The notes beneath the pieces are model-generated. The model was not told the DNA's origin. It ran no database searches and saw only the letters and a program-made list of their open reading frames with translations. 64,000 nt of DNA from Cannabis sativa (Eukaryota; Streptophyta; Magnoliopsida; Rosales; Cannabaceae), in NCBI RefSeq assembly GCF_029168945.1, contig NC_083601.1, positions 74,327,595 to 74,391,594 on the forward strand, written 5' to 3'. This document shows, in pieces, positions 34,768 to 45,915 of this stretch (positions are counted from its first letter, which is position 1; every line of letters begins with the position of its first letter). A program made the translations under genes and the position numbers.

Positions 34768-36228
34768 TGTTGGAATTATTTTACCAGGATCTTAGATCTA
34801 CTCACAAGTATGTTTATTAACACCCTAAATATGAACTTTCTAAAACGATGAAATAAACACATTTTAAGTTTAAGAAACCTTACATTGGGTGCAGCGGAAT
34901 TAAATGACTCCTTCCGTTCAGATCTCTAACCCTTGTATCCTTTTTGTAGCAGAGTATTATCAAGATCTGAACCTAGATCTCTTTCTCCGAATCTTTGATG
35001 CTGAAACTCCTTTGCTGATGATCTTTCTTCACGATCTTCCTCACTATGATTGAGGTATTGCTAGCTGTGTGTCAGCACTACTCTAATCACTAAGGGTTTC
35101 AAAATTATCAAGGAAGAAGAGAGAGAGAGGGTGGCGGCCAAGGTAGAGAGAGAAAGGCTCAGGTTTTCTGATTCAGAAGTGTAATTTTCCTGAAGCCTTC
35201 ACTACCTATTTATAGCATTCCACTAGGGTTAGGTTTGAATTATTTGGCATTAAAATAATGAAAATATCAGTTTAAAATGCCTACAAAAGTGGTCGGCCAT
35301 GGCTTATTGGGTTTGGGCCTTGCTTTTTGCAATTTTGTAATTTTAACACTTTTGTATCTGATTTTCTCAAAAATGCCAATTTTTTAATTCAACCATTTAA
35401 CTGCCAATTCTAACTATTTAATAACTATAAAAAATTATTAAATAATATTGTCATTTATCATATTTATTAATTAAACCATACAAAGTATCACAATTAACAA
35501 ATATGCCCCTAACAACTCTTTCTTTACAATTTCGCCCTTACTTAGTGAAAATTTCACAAATAGACATAGTCTAATTTGAGAATTATAATTGATTAATCAA
35601 AACCAATTACATGAGTCTTACAAACAATATTATCTCAACTAGTGCGGGGACCATGGGTCTATATAACCGAGCTTCCAATAAGTAGATCAAGAATTTAGCA
35701 CTAAAATTCACTAACTTATTAATTCTTCGTTGAATCCACGCATAGAACTTAGAATTGCACTCTCAGTATATAGAATGCTCTATATGTTCCACCATATAGA
35801 CGCATCATTAGTTATCCATTGTTATAATCATAATGTGATCAATGATCTTCTATATGAATGATCTACCCGTAAAGGGATTAGATTACCGTAACACCCTACT
35901 ATGTATTTTATCCTTAAAACACTTGACCCCGTATAAATGATATTTCAGCTTATGTGAAATGAGTACTCCACCATTTATGTTCGTTTGGTCAAGCTCGAAG
36001 GAGATCATCCTTTGCTTACTATTCGCCAGATAGAAGCTATAGATTCCATGTTTATGTTAGCGCTCCCACTCAATTGCACTACCGTGTTCCCAAAATGTAC
36101 GTATCACCCTGACCTAAAAGTAGGCTTAACTAACAAATCAAAGAACACGAATAGCCTTTCAAGATTGAGCGTAATCATAACAGGATTAAGAACATTTGAT
36201 CTAGGATCAACTTGGCGATATTGACATA
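34768..36228 (-). repeat. Inverted, truncated LTR of the TGTTGGG copia family
   Basis: On the plus strand it begins TGTTGGAATTATTTTACCAGG, the reverse complement of the LTR 3' end, and runs collinear with the inverted LTR until about 36228. The first 430 bp of the LTR are missing. It interrupts the protease of copy 3 and its truncated end joins a DEAD-box helicase fragment. It is probably the remnant of an element inserted in the opposite direction and later deleted. Confidence 0.88.
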
Positions 36229-36268
36229 AATAAATTGATGCTGACTAGAGACAAAAATTATAATTTAG

Positions 36269-36537
36269 GGATAAATCTCGGGAGAAACAAAGAAAGAAAA
36301 ATTTGCAAGCAAAGAAAGAAAAGCAGTTGCATGAGCAACCTCGAAAGCCCAGCAAAAGTTCAAATGCTGAACCTAGTGCAATGAGGAAGAAAACAGCTAA
36401 ACAGAGACGTCTTTGTGCGAACGGTTGAAGATGACGATGAGTTGACACGAGATTACCGCCTCCTGAAGAAGCTGAAAAAGGGGACTATTGATGAAAGTGA
36501 GTTTGCAAAATTATCAGGGATTGAAGACTTGCTTTGA
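36269..36537 (+). pseudogene. C-terminal fragment of a DEAD-box RNA helicase (DDX55/SPB4/RH18-like)
   Basis: After an intron-like 3' splice site (ATAATTTAG, ending 36268) the frame reads DKSREKQRKKNLQAKKEK, a basic stretch, then [12 protein letters not shown] one-base shift near 36420-36430 moves the frame to [20 protein letters not shown], then [10 protein letters not shown] and a stop at 36535-36537. The acidic run followed by [17 protein letters not shown] is, to my knowledge, the C-terminal signature of the DDX55/Spb4 helicases that act in 60S ribosome assembly. All helicase motifs are missing. The retained intron end suggests a genomic remnant rather than a processed copy. Confidence 0.72.
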
Positions 36538-37092
36538 AATTCATGATACATGATAGAGGTATTTTGCAAATACATTCAGAGCCCACCAAAAGAGCTCCAA
36601 AGATGAAATGAATCATAACCAATGGTTGCAAAATTTACACAAATTAAAGAAATACTTTGATGTTTACGGGATGAGTATAAGAAGTTTTCGGAGGATATTA
36701 AACCTTGGATCTTCATAGTTTTGAAGGCTAACCAGCTACAACGAACCACCATATTCTATTCTGCTGGGTACCTTGCTGCTGGTGATGAAGAATTATAAAT
36801 TTATAATTTGTCCCTCTCTGCTCATGCATAGGTTTTTGATATTGCCTTTTGGCTTTGTAATTCAGTTTTTTTCCCTTCCTTATTTAATTCGTTGTTTTTC
36901 CGTTGATGAATTGATATTTTGCTTAGCTTGACAAACAAAAAAAGAAGAGACATTTAGAGAATTGTATTCTGATACAGTGGTAGTGGAAAAAAAAATAACA
37001 TATTTAAAGTTTTACTATATGGTTAGCACTGGAGAAGTTCACTGTATATGGAACCTTAAATTTGTTAGCTGAAATTTCTGTGTATATTTAAA
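36538..37092 (+). other. Sequence downstream of the helicase fragment, no gene seen
   Basis: About 550 bp that could be the helicase 3' untranslated region. The stretch up to 36930 is T-rich and unique; no poly(A) tail or open frame is visible. The left end of the MULE is not recognisable here: no partner of the terminal inverted repeat at 40143-40262 is present. Confidence 0.4.
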
Positions 37093-37095
37093 GCA

Positions 37096-39059
37096 TCACC
37101 CCACATTTTTTTTCTCCTTATATTCAACTTGAAATTCATAATCTGCCACTCGAGTAACTTCAGCAAATCTAGCATTTTTAAGTAGTTGATTCACTTTAAG
37201 ATGCACTGCAGGTGTTAGTTTGGTTTTGCATCTTTCAGCTATTACTTTCCTCGCATACATCATGTTCATTAATTTAGTTCTGAGACATTCCAATAACTCC
37301 ATGGGAGGCTTGTAACGTACTTCATCAATCCAACCATTAAAGGACTCCACATGGTTGTTTGTAAGATGTTCAACCTTGGCATTAGGGTCAAAACAGCTCA
37401 AATTCCAATGTTTTGCATCAATATTAGATAGCCATACATATGCATCTCTGTTTAAAAGTTGAATTTGCTTCATTACATATTGGAAATGTTGAAAGTTCGC
37501 CGTCTCAGCCGCTTGCCCAAAAAGATTTTGTAAATTGGATGTGCGAAATGTTTCGTCATGTTGTTTTCAATATGGAAACAACAATAACGATGGAAAGCTC
37601 TTGAGATAGTTTGGACACCCTCTATCAGTCCCTAAATTTAATTAGAATCAGTTAAAACTAAAATTAGCAATGATCAAAGTAATATTTAATTTTAAAAAAT
37701 GACTTGAAAATAAAGTTACCTTTTGTCTATCACTCATCACACACCAAGGAAGACCATTATATGTTTCTCCAATTTCACGTCAAAGTAGATGAATGAACCA
37801 CTTCCATGAATCTGTATTTTCAGCCTCAACAATGGCATATGCAATTGGATAAAAATGAAGGTTTGCATCTAATCCTATGGCAGAAAGTAAGATCCCCTTA
37901 TAAGGGCCTTTCAAATGACAACCATCCAATCCAAAAAAAGGTCGACATCCAACCAAAAATCCTTGTTTTACCCCATTATAACATATAAATATTCTTTGAA
38001 ACTGAGGTCTCCAAATTGGCACTCGAGATTTAGGTGGAACTTCCTCTTCTACCTCCTCAGATGGTTTATTTATGTCCACAAGCTGACTTTGAATAATTGC
38101 AGCACTACCTGGATTAGTTTGCATCAACATAAATGCATATCTCCTAAGTTTTCCATAGGACTGAACATGATTACCCTCAACTTCCCCCCTAGCAATTGCT
38201 CTAGCTCTCCAGAGCCTTTTATTATTCACCTCAATTCCCCAAGTATCCTTCTTCTCGCATACCTTTGAGACTCATATCTGGATGTCTACTGATTGGGCCA
38301 ACCATCTTCTTTGCTATCCAACCACTATTGGCTGCCCTATTTGTCCTTACACATTGACATGTGTGGGTGTTGTTAAAGGTTTTGATGATGAACAACCTTT
38401 CGTTAGGAGACAACGACGCATGTATGCGCCATGGACAAGCATCTGCCCTACAAACAAATGTGACACGAATTCTTTCTTGTTTTACTTTTTGCAATTCAAA
38501 ACCTTCTTGCACTGCATAGTCTCTCATTACCTGTGCAAATTGTCTATGGTCACTAAATCTTAGAAACTGTCTCAAAACAATTTTTCCATTGATATACACC
38601 TCATCAGTTTCTGGATTTGGAATGTTGCTGTTAGGGTCAAGAAAATTATCTCTTCTTGAAGTGTGTGGGTTTCTATGACCTGCTTCATCACTATCATAAT
38701 ATTCTCCAATGTCAAGGTCAACATCACTATCTACATAATCACCCTCATCTTCATCTGTATCATCATCTTCTTCACTATAATGCCTTCCTGTTTTCCACTC
38801 TAAATCACTATCATCGGTAGGTGATGATAGTGTCTCACCCTCCTCTGTTTCACCTTGTTCCCCAAAATGTAATTTTTTTTCTTGTCTCATAGTTGTGTCT
38901 AGCAGCTACACTTGGTCCTGCAACATCTTGAGCAAAACCTTCTACAGTTCCCTTATCAGCATATTGAATTTGCAATGCATTCATCTCAGTGGATTTCACC
39001 ATGTTCACCCTATTTGCAAATACAAAAAATAAGTACATGCATTTGAAAAAATAATACAC
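37096..39059 (-). pseudogene. MULE (MuDR-type) transposase pseudogene
   Basis: Reading from 39059 leftward: an acidic N-terminal region (DDTDEDEGDYVDSDVDLD) and the MuDR N-terminal zinc-binding domain (GFELQKVKQERIRVTFVC, CPWRIHASL, THTC). A frameshift lies near 38240. Then follow NNKRLWRARAIARGE and the catalytic core with FFGLDGCHLKG (first Asp), CVMSDRQKGL (second Asp) and HVESFNGWID (Glu). An in-frame TGA sits just left of 37780. A normal-looking 88-bp intron (37632-37719, GT...AG) falls between SDRQK and GLIEGV. All three catalytic residues survive, but the C-terminal SWIM zinc finger is lost. Confidence 0.85.
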
Positions 39060-40142
39060 AACCAGTTAATAAAGAGTCAAGAACGCTTAAAAATGTTTTT
39101 ATAACAATTGACATCATATTGTAAAGAAAAATCAAGTTTTTTCTCTTTTTAATTTTATGATTCATGTTTATTTTAAATAAAGAGCCAACAAAGGTTTTAA
39201 TATAAAATACACATGCTGAAAACTAATTTTTACTAGCTATAGCAATTAGTTAGATATTCCACAATATATATACTAGAATATATATACTCAAGTGTTAAAA
39301 AGAAAGAGACACATACTGGTATACTAAAAATAAGGTAGCATAATCAAATTATTATATACTTTTACTGGTATGAATACACTAACATACAAAATATAAAGCT
39401 TAATTTATTAGGAATAAAGAAGATTGCATAATATTAAAGCTTATGCATTCTATCTTATTTAGCAACAATACTGAGAGAAAAAGACAAACCACATTACAAC
39501 ACACAAACAGAAGCAATCCCAAACAAGCAAAAAAAGATATCACATCAAACTCATTAAATACCCACACAATACCACAAAAAATATACACATATACGATATA
39601 CAATCATTATCAAAGTACTTTGAGATATTATTCAAACTAATCACTACAAAATCATTCAAAAAAAAAAAACACTTTCACTAACTACCCAGATATTTTCAAC
39701 CCAGTAAATACCCATATCAACAATGGTAGAACATGTGGTTTTGCATTTAAATAGTTGTAAAAACCAAACTCTCATTAACGATGAAGATACCGAACTAATA
39801 CTAAGAAAAGAAGACAAACCCGATTTGATTTAAAATCGCCTTTGATGTTCGTTCACCACCTCCTTATTGTCAAAAATGGTACAGAGTAAGTTGTTCGTTG
39901 TGGTGGATGGGAGGGAGTCGTACATATTCTTGCTAAAGATGTTTTTTTTAGAGAATCTTGTTCAAGAAGTTTAGTGAGGGTGATGCTCAAAATTCCCTGT
40001 TTAGTTTATATTTTAATTAATTTTTTACTTATTTAATGGTTTTAAAAAAAGAATTTATAGTAAATAAATTAAAAATGGAAGAAATGAATAAAAAAAAAAG
40101 GTATTTTGGTCTTTGGAAAAATAAATTTGACCAAAATCATAA
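39060..40142 (-). other. MULE 5' region, no gene seen
   Basis: AT-rich sequence between the transposase and the inverted repeat. It probably holds the promoter and untranslated leader of the transposase; small open frames here have no recognisable domains. Confidence 0.5.
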
Positions 40143-40262
40143 TTAGGGGACTCTTTTTTACCATTTTAATAATTACAAGGTTCTTTTTAGAATTTATGGG
40201 AACAGAAGGTTCAAAGTAATATTTAGATAAATAACAGGGGACCCAAATGGTATTATCCCTTT
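40143..40262 (-). repeat. MULE terminal inverted repeat, right end
   Basis: Read on the minus strand it starts GGGATAATACCATTTGGG and continues through GAACCTTCTGTTCCC and AATGGTAAAAAAGAGTCCCC. It is AT-rich with short G/C blocks, as in plant MULE termini. Its left partner was not found. Confidence 0.55.
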
Positions 40263-40778
40263 ATAAAAATACATCTATAAAGTGTGGGTATTAATTTTTT
40301 TTTTAATGAACTTTTATTTATTAAAAGTAGAAATTACACTATATATAGGAAAATTTTAACAGTTTACTTTTTTATGGCATAAATAAATAAAGCTAATGGG
40401 TTATGGGTTTTTTTGTTTTCTTACATTGAGAAAATTACATTGTATACCCACTTTACTTTATTTGTTTTAATTTTTACCTTCAAATTCATATTCTTTAAAA
40501 AAATACTCACTTTTATAGATGATGTTCCCATTATACCCCTTAGGTTAATATAAATTATGTGCTCTAGATAAGTGGAGGGTGAGGATATATTGGATAACTC
40601 ATTCATAAAGTGGGTATATTTTAATAAAATTTAATATGAGAGTATTTTTTATTATTGGATACAAAAACGAGGTATTTCTCAACTTCTCCCTTTTACATTT
40701 ATATAAGTTTTTTTTATACCATATTTTTATAAAAAAAGATGGAAATCCTATATTTGTAAACAATAATAAGTTTTGCCG

Positions 40779-40945
40779 AAAAAGTTACCAGTGCCAGAGA
40801 AGTCGCTGGAAAAGTTATCGACGCCGGAAAAGTCGCCGGAAAAATCATCGTCGCTGGAAAAGTCACCAGAAAAGTCTCCGTCGTCGGAAAAGTCACCGAA
40901 AAAGTCATCGTCGCCGGAAAAAGTTACTGAAAAAGTCACCAGAAG
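40779..40945 (+). repeat. GCCGGAAAAGTC minisatellite
   Basis: Units of 12 and 15 bp built on GCCGGAAAAGTC(G/A)CC alternate in a 27-30-bp pattern. Because all units are multiples of three, one plus frame reads KSPEKSSSLEKSPEKSP and one minus frame reads acidic FSGDFS repeats. These frames are products of the repeat, not evidence of a gene. Confidence 0.75.
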
Positions 40946-41698
40946 TATATATCTCAAATATAAACAAAAATAGAACCGGATATAATTGAAATATAATCGG
41001 CTCTATAACACAAAGAATAAAAACAAATAAAACAAAATAACTCAAACTAATTATAATTAAATTATAACCGGTTATAACTAAAATATAACCAGTTATATAA
41101 CATAATGAATACAAACAAGTAACACACAATAATTCAAACCGATTACAATTAAAAAATAAAGGGGAAATCAGTTTCTAAAACACTGAAACATAAATTCAAA
41201 ACAAAACTAGTTCTACAATAAAAAACCTCATAAAACCGATTATAATTTTTTTTCAAAAAAATTGAGATCAATTTCAAAAAATATTGAGGCATAAATATGA
41301 AAATAACCAGTTCCATAACAAAATAAATAAACACAAATAATAACACACAATAACTCAATATAATACAAAGAAACTATTTATATTTATCAACTAGTTAAAA
41401 ATTTAAGACAAAAAAACCGGTTCCGTAAAGCAACTAAAATAAAAACACACACACACAAACCATTTAAATAAAATAGCTTAAACAAAAACACATTCAACAT
41501 GCTCCAACCCACCAAATAATTACACTCATATCATATCTACCTCAAAAATAATCATTCATTATGTCTATATAACCGGTTCTATCATATTATTTACAAATTA
41601 TTATTATTGTTATTGCAGTACTTAGTATCATGTCATATTAAATAATTATAAATTCATCATATTTTTCATTATTGTATGTTGTTATGGCAGTAATTTAG

Positions 41699-42355
41699 TT
41701 TGTTTTATTTAGAGAGAAAACCTATTGGAAGGGATAGTGATGACTACAAGTGAAATAGGATGATGAAATGTCTTTGAATATGATTAAGTGACGACTATAT
41801 GTGACATACGGTGATGATAGTAGTTTTGAATCATATAATTTTCTAAATTTCTCAATTTTTTTTTTGTATGGATCTCTATTTTGTGTGATTATTCTTCAAT
41901 TTCTAATATTTTCTTCACTATAACCTTTAATAAATAACTTAATATCTAATTAGTTACAATTCTTTCTTTGTTCTCATTATTAATTAATGGATTTTATTTG
42001 GTATGTTTCTTCTATAATAAAGTAATTTGGTTTGTTTTATTTAGAGAGAAAACCTATTGGAAGAGATATTGATGACTACAAGTGAAATAGGATGATGAGA
42101 ACATCTTTGAATATGATCAACTGACGACTATAAGTGAGATACGGTGATGATAGCGGTTTTGAATCATATAATTTTCTAAATTTATCAATTTTTTTTAATA
42201 TAGATCTCTATTTTGTGTAATGATTTTTTAATTTCTAATATTTTTTTCACTATAACTTTTAATAAATAACTTAATATCTAATTAGTTACAATTCTTTCTT
42301 TTTTCTCATAATTAATTAATGAATTTTATTTGGTATATTTCTTCAATAATAAAAT
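41699..42355 (+). repeat. 327-bp direct tandem duplication
   Basis: 41699-42025 and 42029-42355 align throughout, from TTTATTTAGAGAGAAAACC to TTTATTTGGTAT and the following TTCTTC. A shorter third relative (GATAGTTAACTACAAG..., GAGAACGGTTTT) lies at about 42430-42535. It sits near the Helitron-like 3' end. Confidence 0.8.
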
Positions 42356-42703
42356 TTTAAATTTATTCATGTATAAAAGTAAGTAGATAATTTATTTTTT
42401 GATTTGTTTTGTATACACAAAAATATGTTAGGATTGATAGTTAACTACAAGTTTGATATGACGATATATAATAACACTATATGTTGACTAGAAGTAAGAT
42501 ACGGCAATGAGAACGGTTTTAAAATCATATGATGAGTTTTTTTTATATAAATTTATGTATTCTTATGACAATTCACCCTCAAAATAAGGGTCAAGCCTAG
42601 CATATTATTATAATTAATAAAATTAAAATTCGATACAATTTATTAGTTAATTATCATTAAATAAAATTTATAATTTTTTATAATATAATTTTAAAAAATT
42701 TAA

Positions 42704-42734
42704 ATATCCGCCACGAAGCGCGGGTTGTTTACTA
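42704..42734 (+). other. Helitron-like 3' terminus
   Basis: CCGC...GCGG can pair to a small hairpin, followed 8-9 bp later by CTAG and then T, fitting the CTRR end and insertion between A and T typical of Helitrons. The hairpin is imperfect. Confidence 0.5.
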
Positions 42735-42918
42735 GTTCATATATAATAAATAAATTTAACTATAAATATTAATTTTAAAAATATTAAACCATTAAATTTT
42801 AGTTCGATAGCGAGAAATTTGAATTTCTATCCTTTATTTAGCTACTTAATTAAAGAAAATATATATAAAAAATACCTCTTTTTACACTATATCAAAAATA
42901 TATTTATATAAGAAAATA

Positions 42919-43453
42919 GAGCAATTTGCAGCGAAACCCCCTTATGTTTTGATTTTTATACACTTAACCCCCTTATCTTTATTTTTGGTGGCAAAACCCC
43001 CTTATGTTTTAATTTTTATACACTTAACCCCCTTATCTTTTTTTTTGGTGGCAAAACCCCCTTATGTTTATTTTTCTTTGCAAATTTGACACGCCAGTTA
43101 AATATTACCGTTAAATATCAACTGGATGACCACTGTATACACTTTTGTATAAGTAACGGTAAAACCTCGAAGTCGATACAGTAATAATCCGGTTAGTATT
43201 TAACGGTAATATTTAACTAAAACTTTAAATTTGCAAAGAAAAGTAAACTGAAGGGTTTTGCCACCAAAACAAAAGATAGAGGGGTTAAGTGTATAAAAAT
43301 TAAAACATAAGGGAGTTTTGCCACCAAAAAAAAAGATAAGGGGGTTAAGTGTATAAAAATTAAAACATAAGGGGGTTTTGCCACCAAAAATAAAGATAAG
43401 GGGGTTAAGTGTATAAAAATCAAAACATAAGGGGGTTTCGCCGCAAATTGCTC
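42919..43453. mobile_element. MULE-type MITE with long repeated inverted ends
   Basis: It begins GAGCAATTTGC and ends GCAAATTGCTC, and both sides carry the exact 9-bp duplication AAGAAAATA (42910-42918, 43454-43462), as expected for Mutator-like transposition. Each arm consists of units of about 60 bp (ACCCCCTTATGTTTTAATTT...CACTTAACCCCCTTATC...TTTTGGTGGCA). The left arm has about two and a half units and the right arm about three. The centre of about 120 bp (43090-43210) is unique. The 68-codon frame at 43217-43423 is just the repeat. Confidence 0.9.
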
Positions 43454-43746
43454 AAGAAAATATTTAAGTTAATTTTAACTTTTTTATAAAAACTTTTTTA
43501 TTATTATTTTCTTTCAGCTAATGGACTAATCCTAACCCATATAATGTAAAAATAATTTTTTCAATTAAATAAAAAAATTAATTATAAAAATATTTTACAA
43601 CGTTATTCATCAATTTGCTTATATGTTTATTGTAGTTGGAACATGCAATCCACTGTGCTAAGTGACAACGTTATTCTTTTGAATTAAATTGTTGAAAGGA
43701 ATTTGGTCAATATGATATGTAATAAAATATAATTAAATTTACACTA

Positions 43747-45092
43747 TTAATTAAAAATATGAACTACGTCAAAAGATCTTTTATCAAGTCTACACCTATG
43801 TATCATAAACAATGCAACAAACACTCCACAATCAAAGAAATTTGGTTGTCTTGGAACGTTTTGAGCACGATTGATGCAAAAACTAGCGAAGCTAAAAGTT
43901 GACGGTCTTTTTTTAATCTGGTTCGCCATTGCCAAATCTAGATTGCGCAACTGCAAAATTGTTTACAATACAAAAATTAAGCAATAAAATTATAAATCTC
44001 TCGTTTTCCATACAATGAATTCAATACTTACTATTTCTTTAATCTTATAAGATTGTCGAACTGGAGATTTTTCATCAGCAAGTGAGTCCCACACTTCTAC
44101 CTTCTTTAGAAATATAATAACTCAAGCAAGGCAATAGTGGCTTGACGATAAAATCGGAATGTATATCTACAAGAACGTTTAGAATTACAACAAATAAAAT
44201 ATATGCAATAGGAATAGGATTAGGATGTAAAAAGAAAAGACTCAGCAATAAAACATTACTTCTTTGCAGAAATCAAGATTTCCCATGAATATGTTGTAGT
44301 AATCCATTTCCTTCTAAACTTCATGTAATGGTAAGTCACGATACGGTAAAGATGCTTTCTATTTGAAAATTAGAAATATGTTGAGATCAACATTATGTAC
44401 AATTATTCTTGGGAAGGTATTAGAATAATATAAAATCAAATAAGAACTAACCAATAATCGACATGGAAGATACCAAATGGTGGAGCAACCCCCACTCCTT
44501 CTCCTTTCTTCCTCCGTCAAGAATAGAGAAATCATAGTAATAACCTACTAAAAAACTAAATATTGCTCATTCCATACTATTGACTGAGATATCACATTTA
44601 AAGATGTATTTATTTTTACCGATGATTCAACCCAAGCCTTTGGTCCAAGGTATCGAAAGTCTGAACGTTGTAGATAATTGTCTCCAAACACTACTATAAG
44701 ATCACTATATATTATAAAAAAATTTCAAAATCAAAAATGAGATAAGGATTCGATTTTTTGAAAAAAGATAAAAGAATAAAAATAAAGAATTAATTATAAC
44801 ATTTGTTTTGAGTCCGAAAATGTGTACTCTAACACTTGTCTATCTTTCAAACTTAGCTGATTGGTAACTTTGAAATCTTCAAACAACACAACCTTACGAG
44901 CTAATGTGGATGATGAAATTTTACAATTTAATGATGGATTTGTTGTTTTACATTTTTTTTATGATCATAGGGTGAAGTTCATTCTCTAACATAAGTGCTT
45001 TCAATGCTTAAACTTCTTCTTTGAGATAACTCAAAGATGCCAATTCATATTTTAGATCATTTATCTCATTCTCCATTTATTTTTTGTTTTCA
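43747..45092 (-). pseudogene. Ulp1-type (C48) cysteine protease pseudogene with five introns
   Basis: Exons can be joined by GT...AG introns on the minus strand: a coiled-coil exon (about 45092-44950), about 44950-44801, 44704-44620, 44544-44452, 44358-44260, 44166-44032 and 43950-43747. The reading phase is kept across most joins. Motifs are VVFGDNYLQRSDFRYLG and VITMISLFLTEEER; IPILSSSHYCLA with the catalytic His (Tyr follows where Trp is usual); VEVWDSLADE with the catalytic Asp; and VPRQPNFFDCGVFVALFMI with the oxyanion Gln/Asn region and catalytic Cys. Ulp1 enzymes cleave SUMO conjugates, and in plants such domains are often carried by MULEs. Stops lie in the coiled-coil exon, in the fifth exon listed (after LHEV) and in the sixth (after CLA). 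The frame ends properly at 43747. Confidence 0.78.
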
Positions 45093-45560
45093 TCTACAAA
45101 AGTAAGATAAAAAAATTAAGATAATAAAAAAAATAAAGAATAAACTTTCAACAAATGTGAATAATAATTTACATAGAATACTTGTATAATACTTTGGTTG
45201 AGTCTTCAAACTTGGATACAAAATGTTAAGAAGTTTTTTGAGAATACATAAGTGAGTCACAACCAAGTGTTATAATATAAAAAGAAGTATGATGTAAAGG
45301 GAATGAAAAAGAATCTAAGAATGCATCTTTATTAGTCTAATTTTTAATTTATTAAATAAATTTTAAATATAGGTCCATGTTAGCAGGTCACTCTATTACA
45401 AATATATATCATCCTTAACCAAAAATCATCCCTATTTCACATAAATTACAAATATATCAAACCCTTAAGCTTTTGTTTTCTTCTCTCAGCCACACTCTAT
45501 TAACTTAGTTAAGATCATTATTATTAATTTTTCTCTCAATCTCTCTTTGTATATGTATAT
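45093..45560. other. AT-rich spacer, no gene seen
   Basis: About 470 bp between the Ulp1-like pseudogene and a Helitron-like end. It may include the promoter side of the Ulp1-like gene; nothing is recognisable. Confidence 0.4.
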
Positions 45561-45592
45561 ATACTAGTTAGAAACTACGTGCCGAGGTATGA
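45561..45592 (-). other. Helitron-like 3' terminus, reverse orientation
   Basis: The plus strand reads ATATA|CTAGTTAGAAACTACG then TGCCGAGGTATG. Reversed, this is CATACCTCGGCACGTAGTTT, CTAA, CTAG before T, resembling degenerate plant Helitron ends. The hairpin is poor, so this is weak on its own. The RPA1-like fragment directly to the right, on the same strand, is the kind of gene that plant Helitrons carry. Confidence 0.35.
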
Positions 45593-45915
45593 AAATATTA
45601 ATTTTATTTAAAGTTTAGTTTTTTATTTTTATTTAAATTTCTGTAACTAAAAGTATGATTATGCGAATGAATTATTTAATTAAATAGTAAAATATAATTG
45701 GGTATATATAAGTCATAACAAAATAATATTTATTATTTACTTATAGAAAATTTAAAGAAACAAGATATAGGTTTTGCAAAAATTTAAAGCAAACATTATG
45801 TAACAAAAATTAAAAAAAGTGTGCGATCATTAAATAGAAGAAAAAATTATTAAAAAAAGTTTTAATATATGGAATATTATTAGAAAAACTAAAAAGATTA
45901 TAGTGAAACTTTTTC

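Larger units (their letters stand above)
37093..40262 (-). mobile_element. Mutator-like element (MULE), left end missing
   Basis: A MuDR-type transposase pseudogene on the minus strand is preceded by about 1.2 kb of AT-rich 5' sequence and a terminus at 40262. On the minus strand that terminus reads GGGATAATACCATTTGGGTCC and continues CCCTGTTATTTATCTAAATA, the layout of many plant MULE inverted repeats. The matching end on the left is not present and the transposase stops before its SWIM zinc finger, so the element is truncated on the left. Confidence 0.7.
40263..42734 (+). mobile_element. Helitron-like non-autonomous element (right end defined, left end uncertain)
   Basis: The right end (42704-42734) has ATCCGCCACGAAGCGCGGG, a short GC hairpin, followed by TTGTTTA and CTAG before T, as in Helitron 3' ends. 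The left end is not defined. The interior is AT-rich and holds a serine/lysine-encoding minisatellite (40779-40945), a stretch with recurring ACCGGTT-TATAAC motifs (40970-41580) and a 327-bp direct duplication (41699-42355). A short inverted repeat (TATACCCACTTTA at 40443, TAAAGTGGGTATA at 40607) marks a possible small fold-back inside 40440-40625. No gene is seen. Confidence 0.5.

Noticed and set aside
37993..38230. Possible intact MULE transposase start at MNNKRLW
   Set aside because: The residues before it continue the conserved transposase in another frame (near 38240), so this ATG is internal and the apparent start reflects a frameshift.
40636..40989. 117- and 66-codon frames rich in Lys, Ser, Arg
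   Set aside because: Produced by the 12/15-bp minisatellite; both strands are open because the unit is a multiple of three without stops. No flanking coding sequence.
43217..43423. 68-codon repetitive frame (IFIHLTPLSFFLVAK)
   Set aside because: It is the right arm of the MITE translated; no gene.
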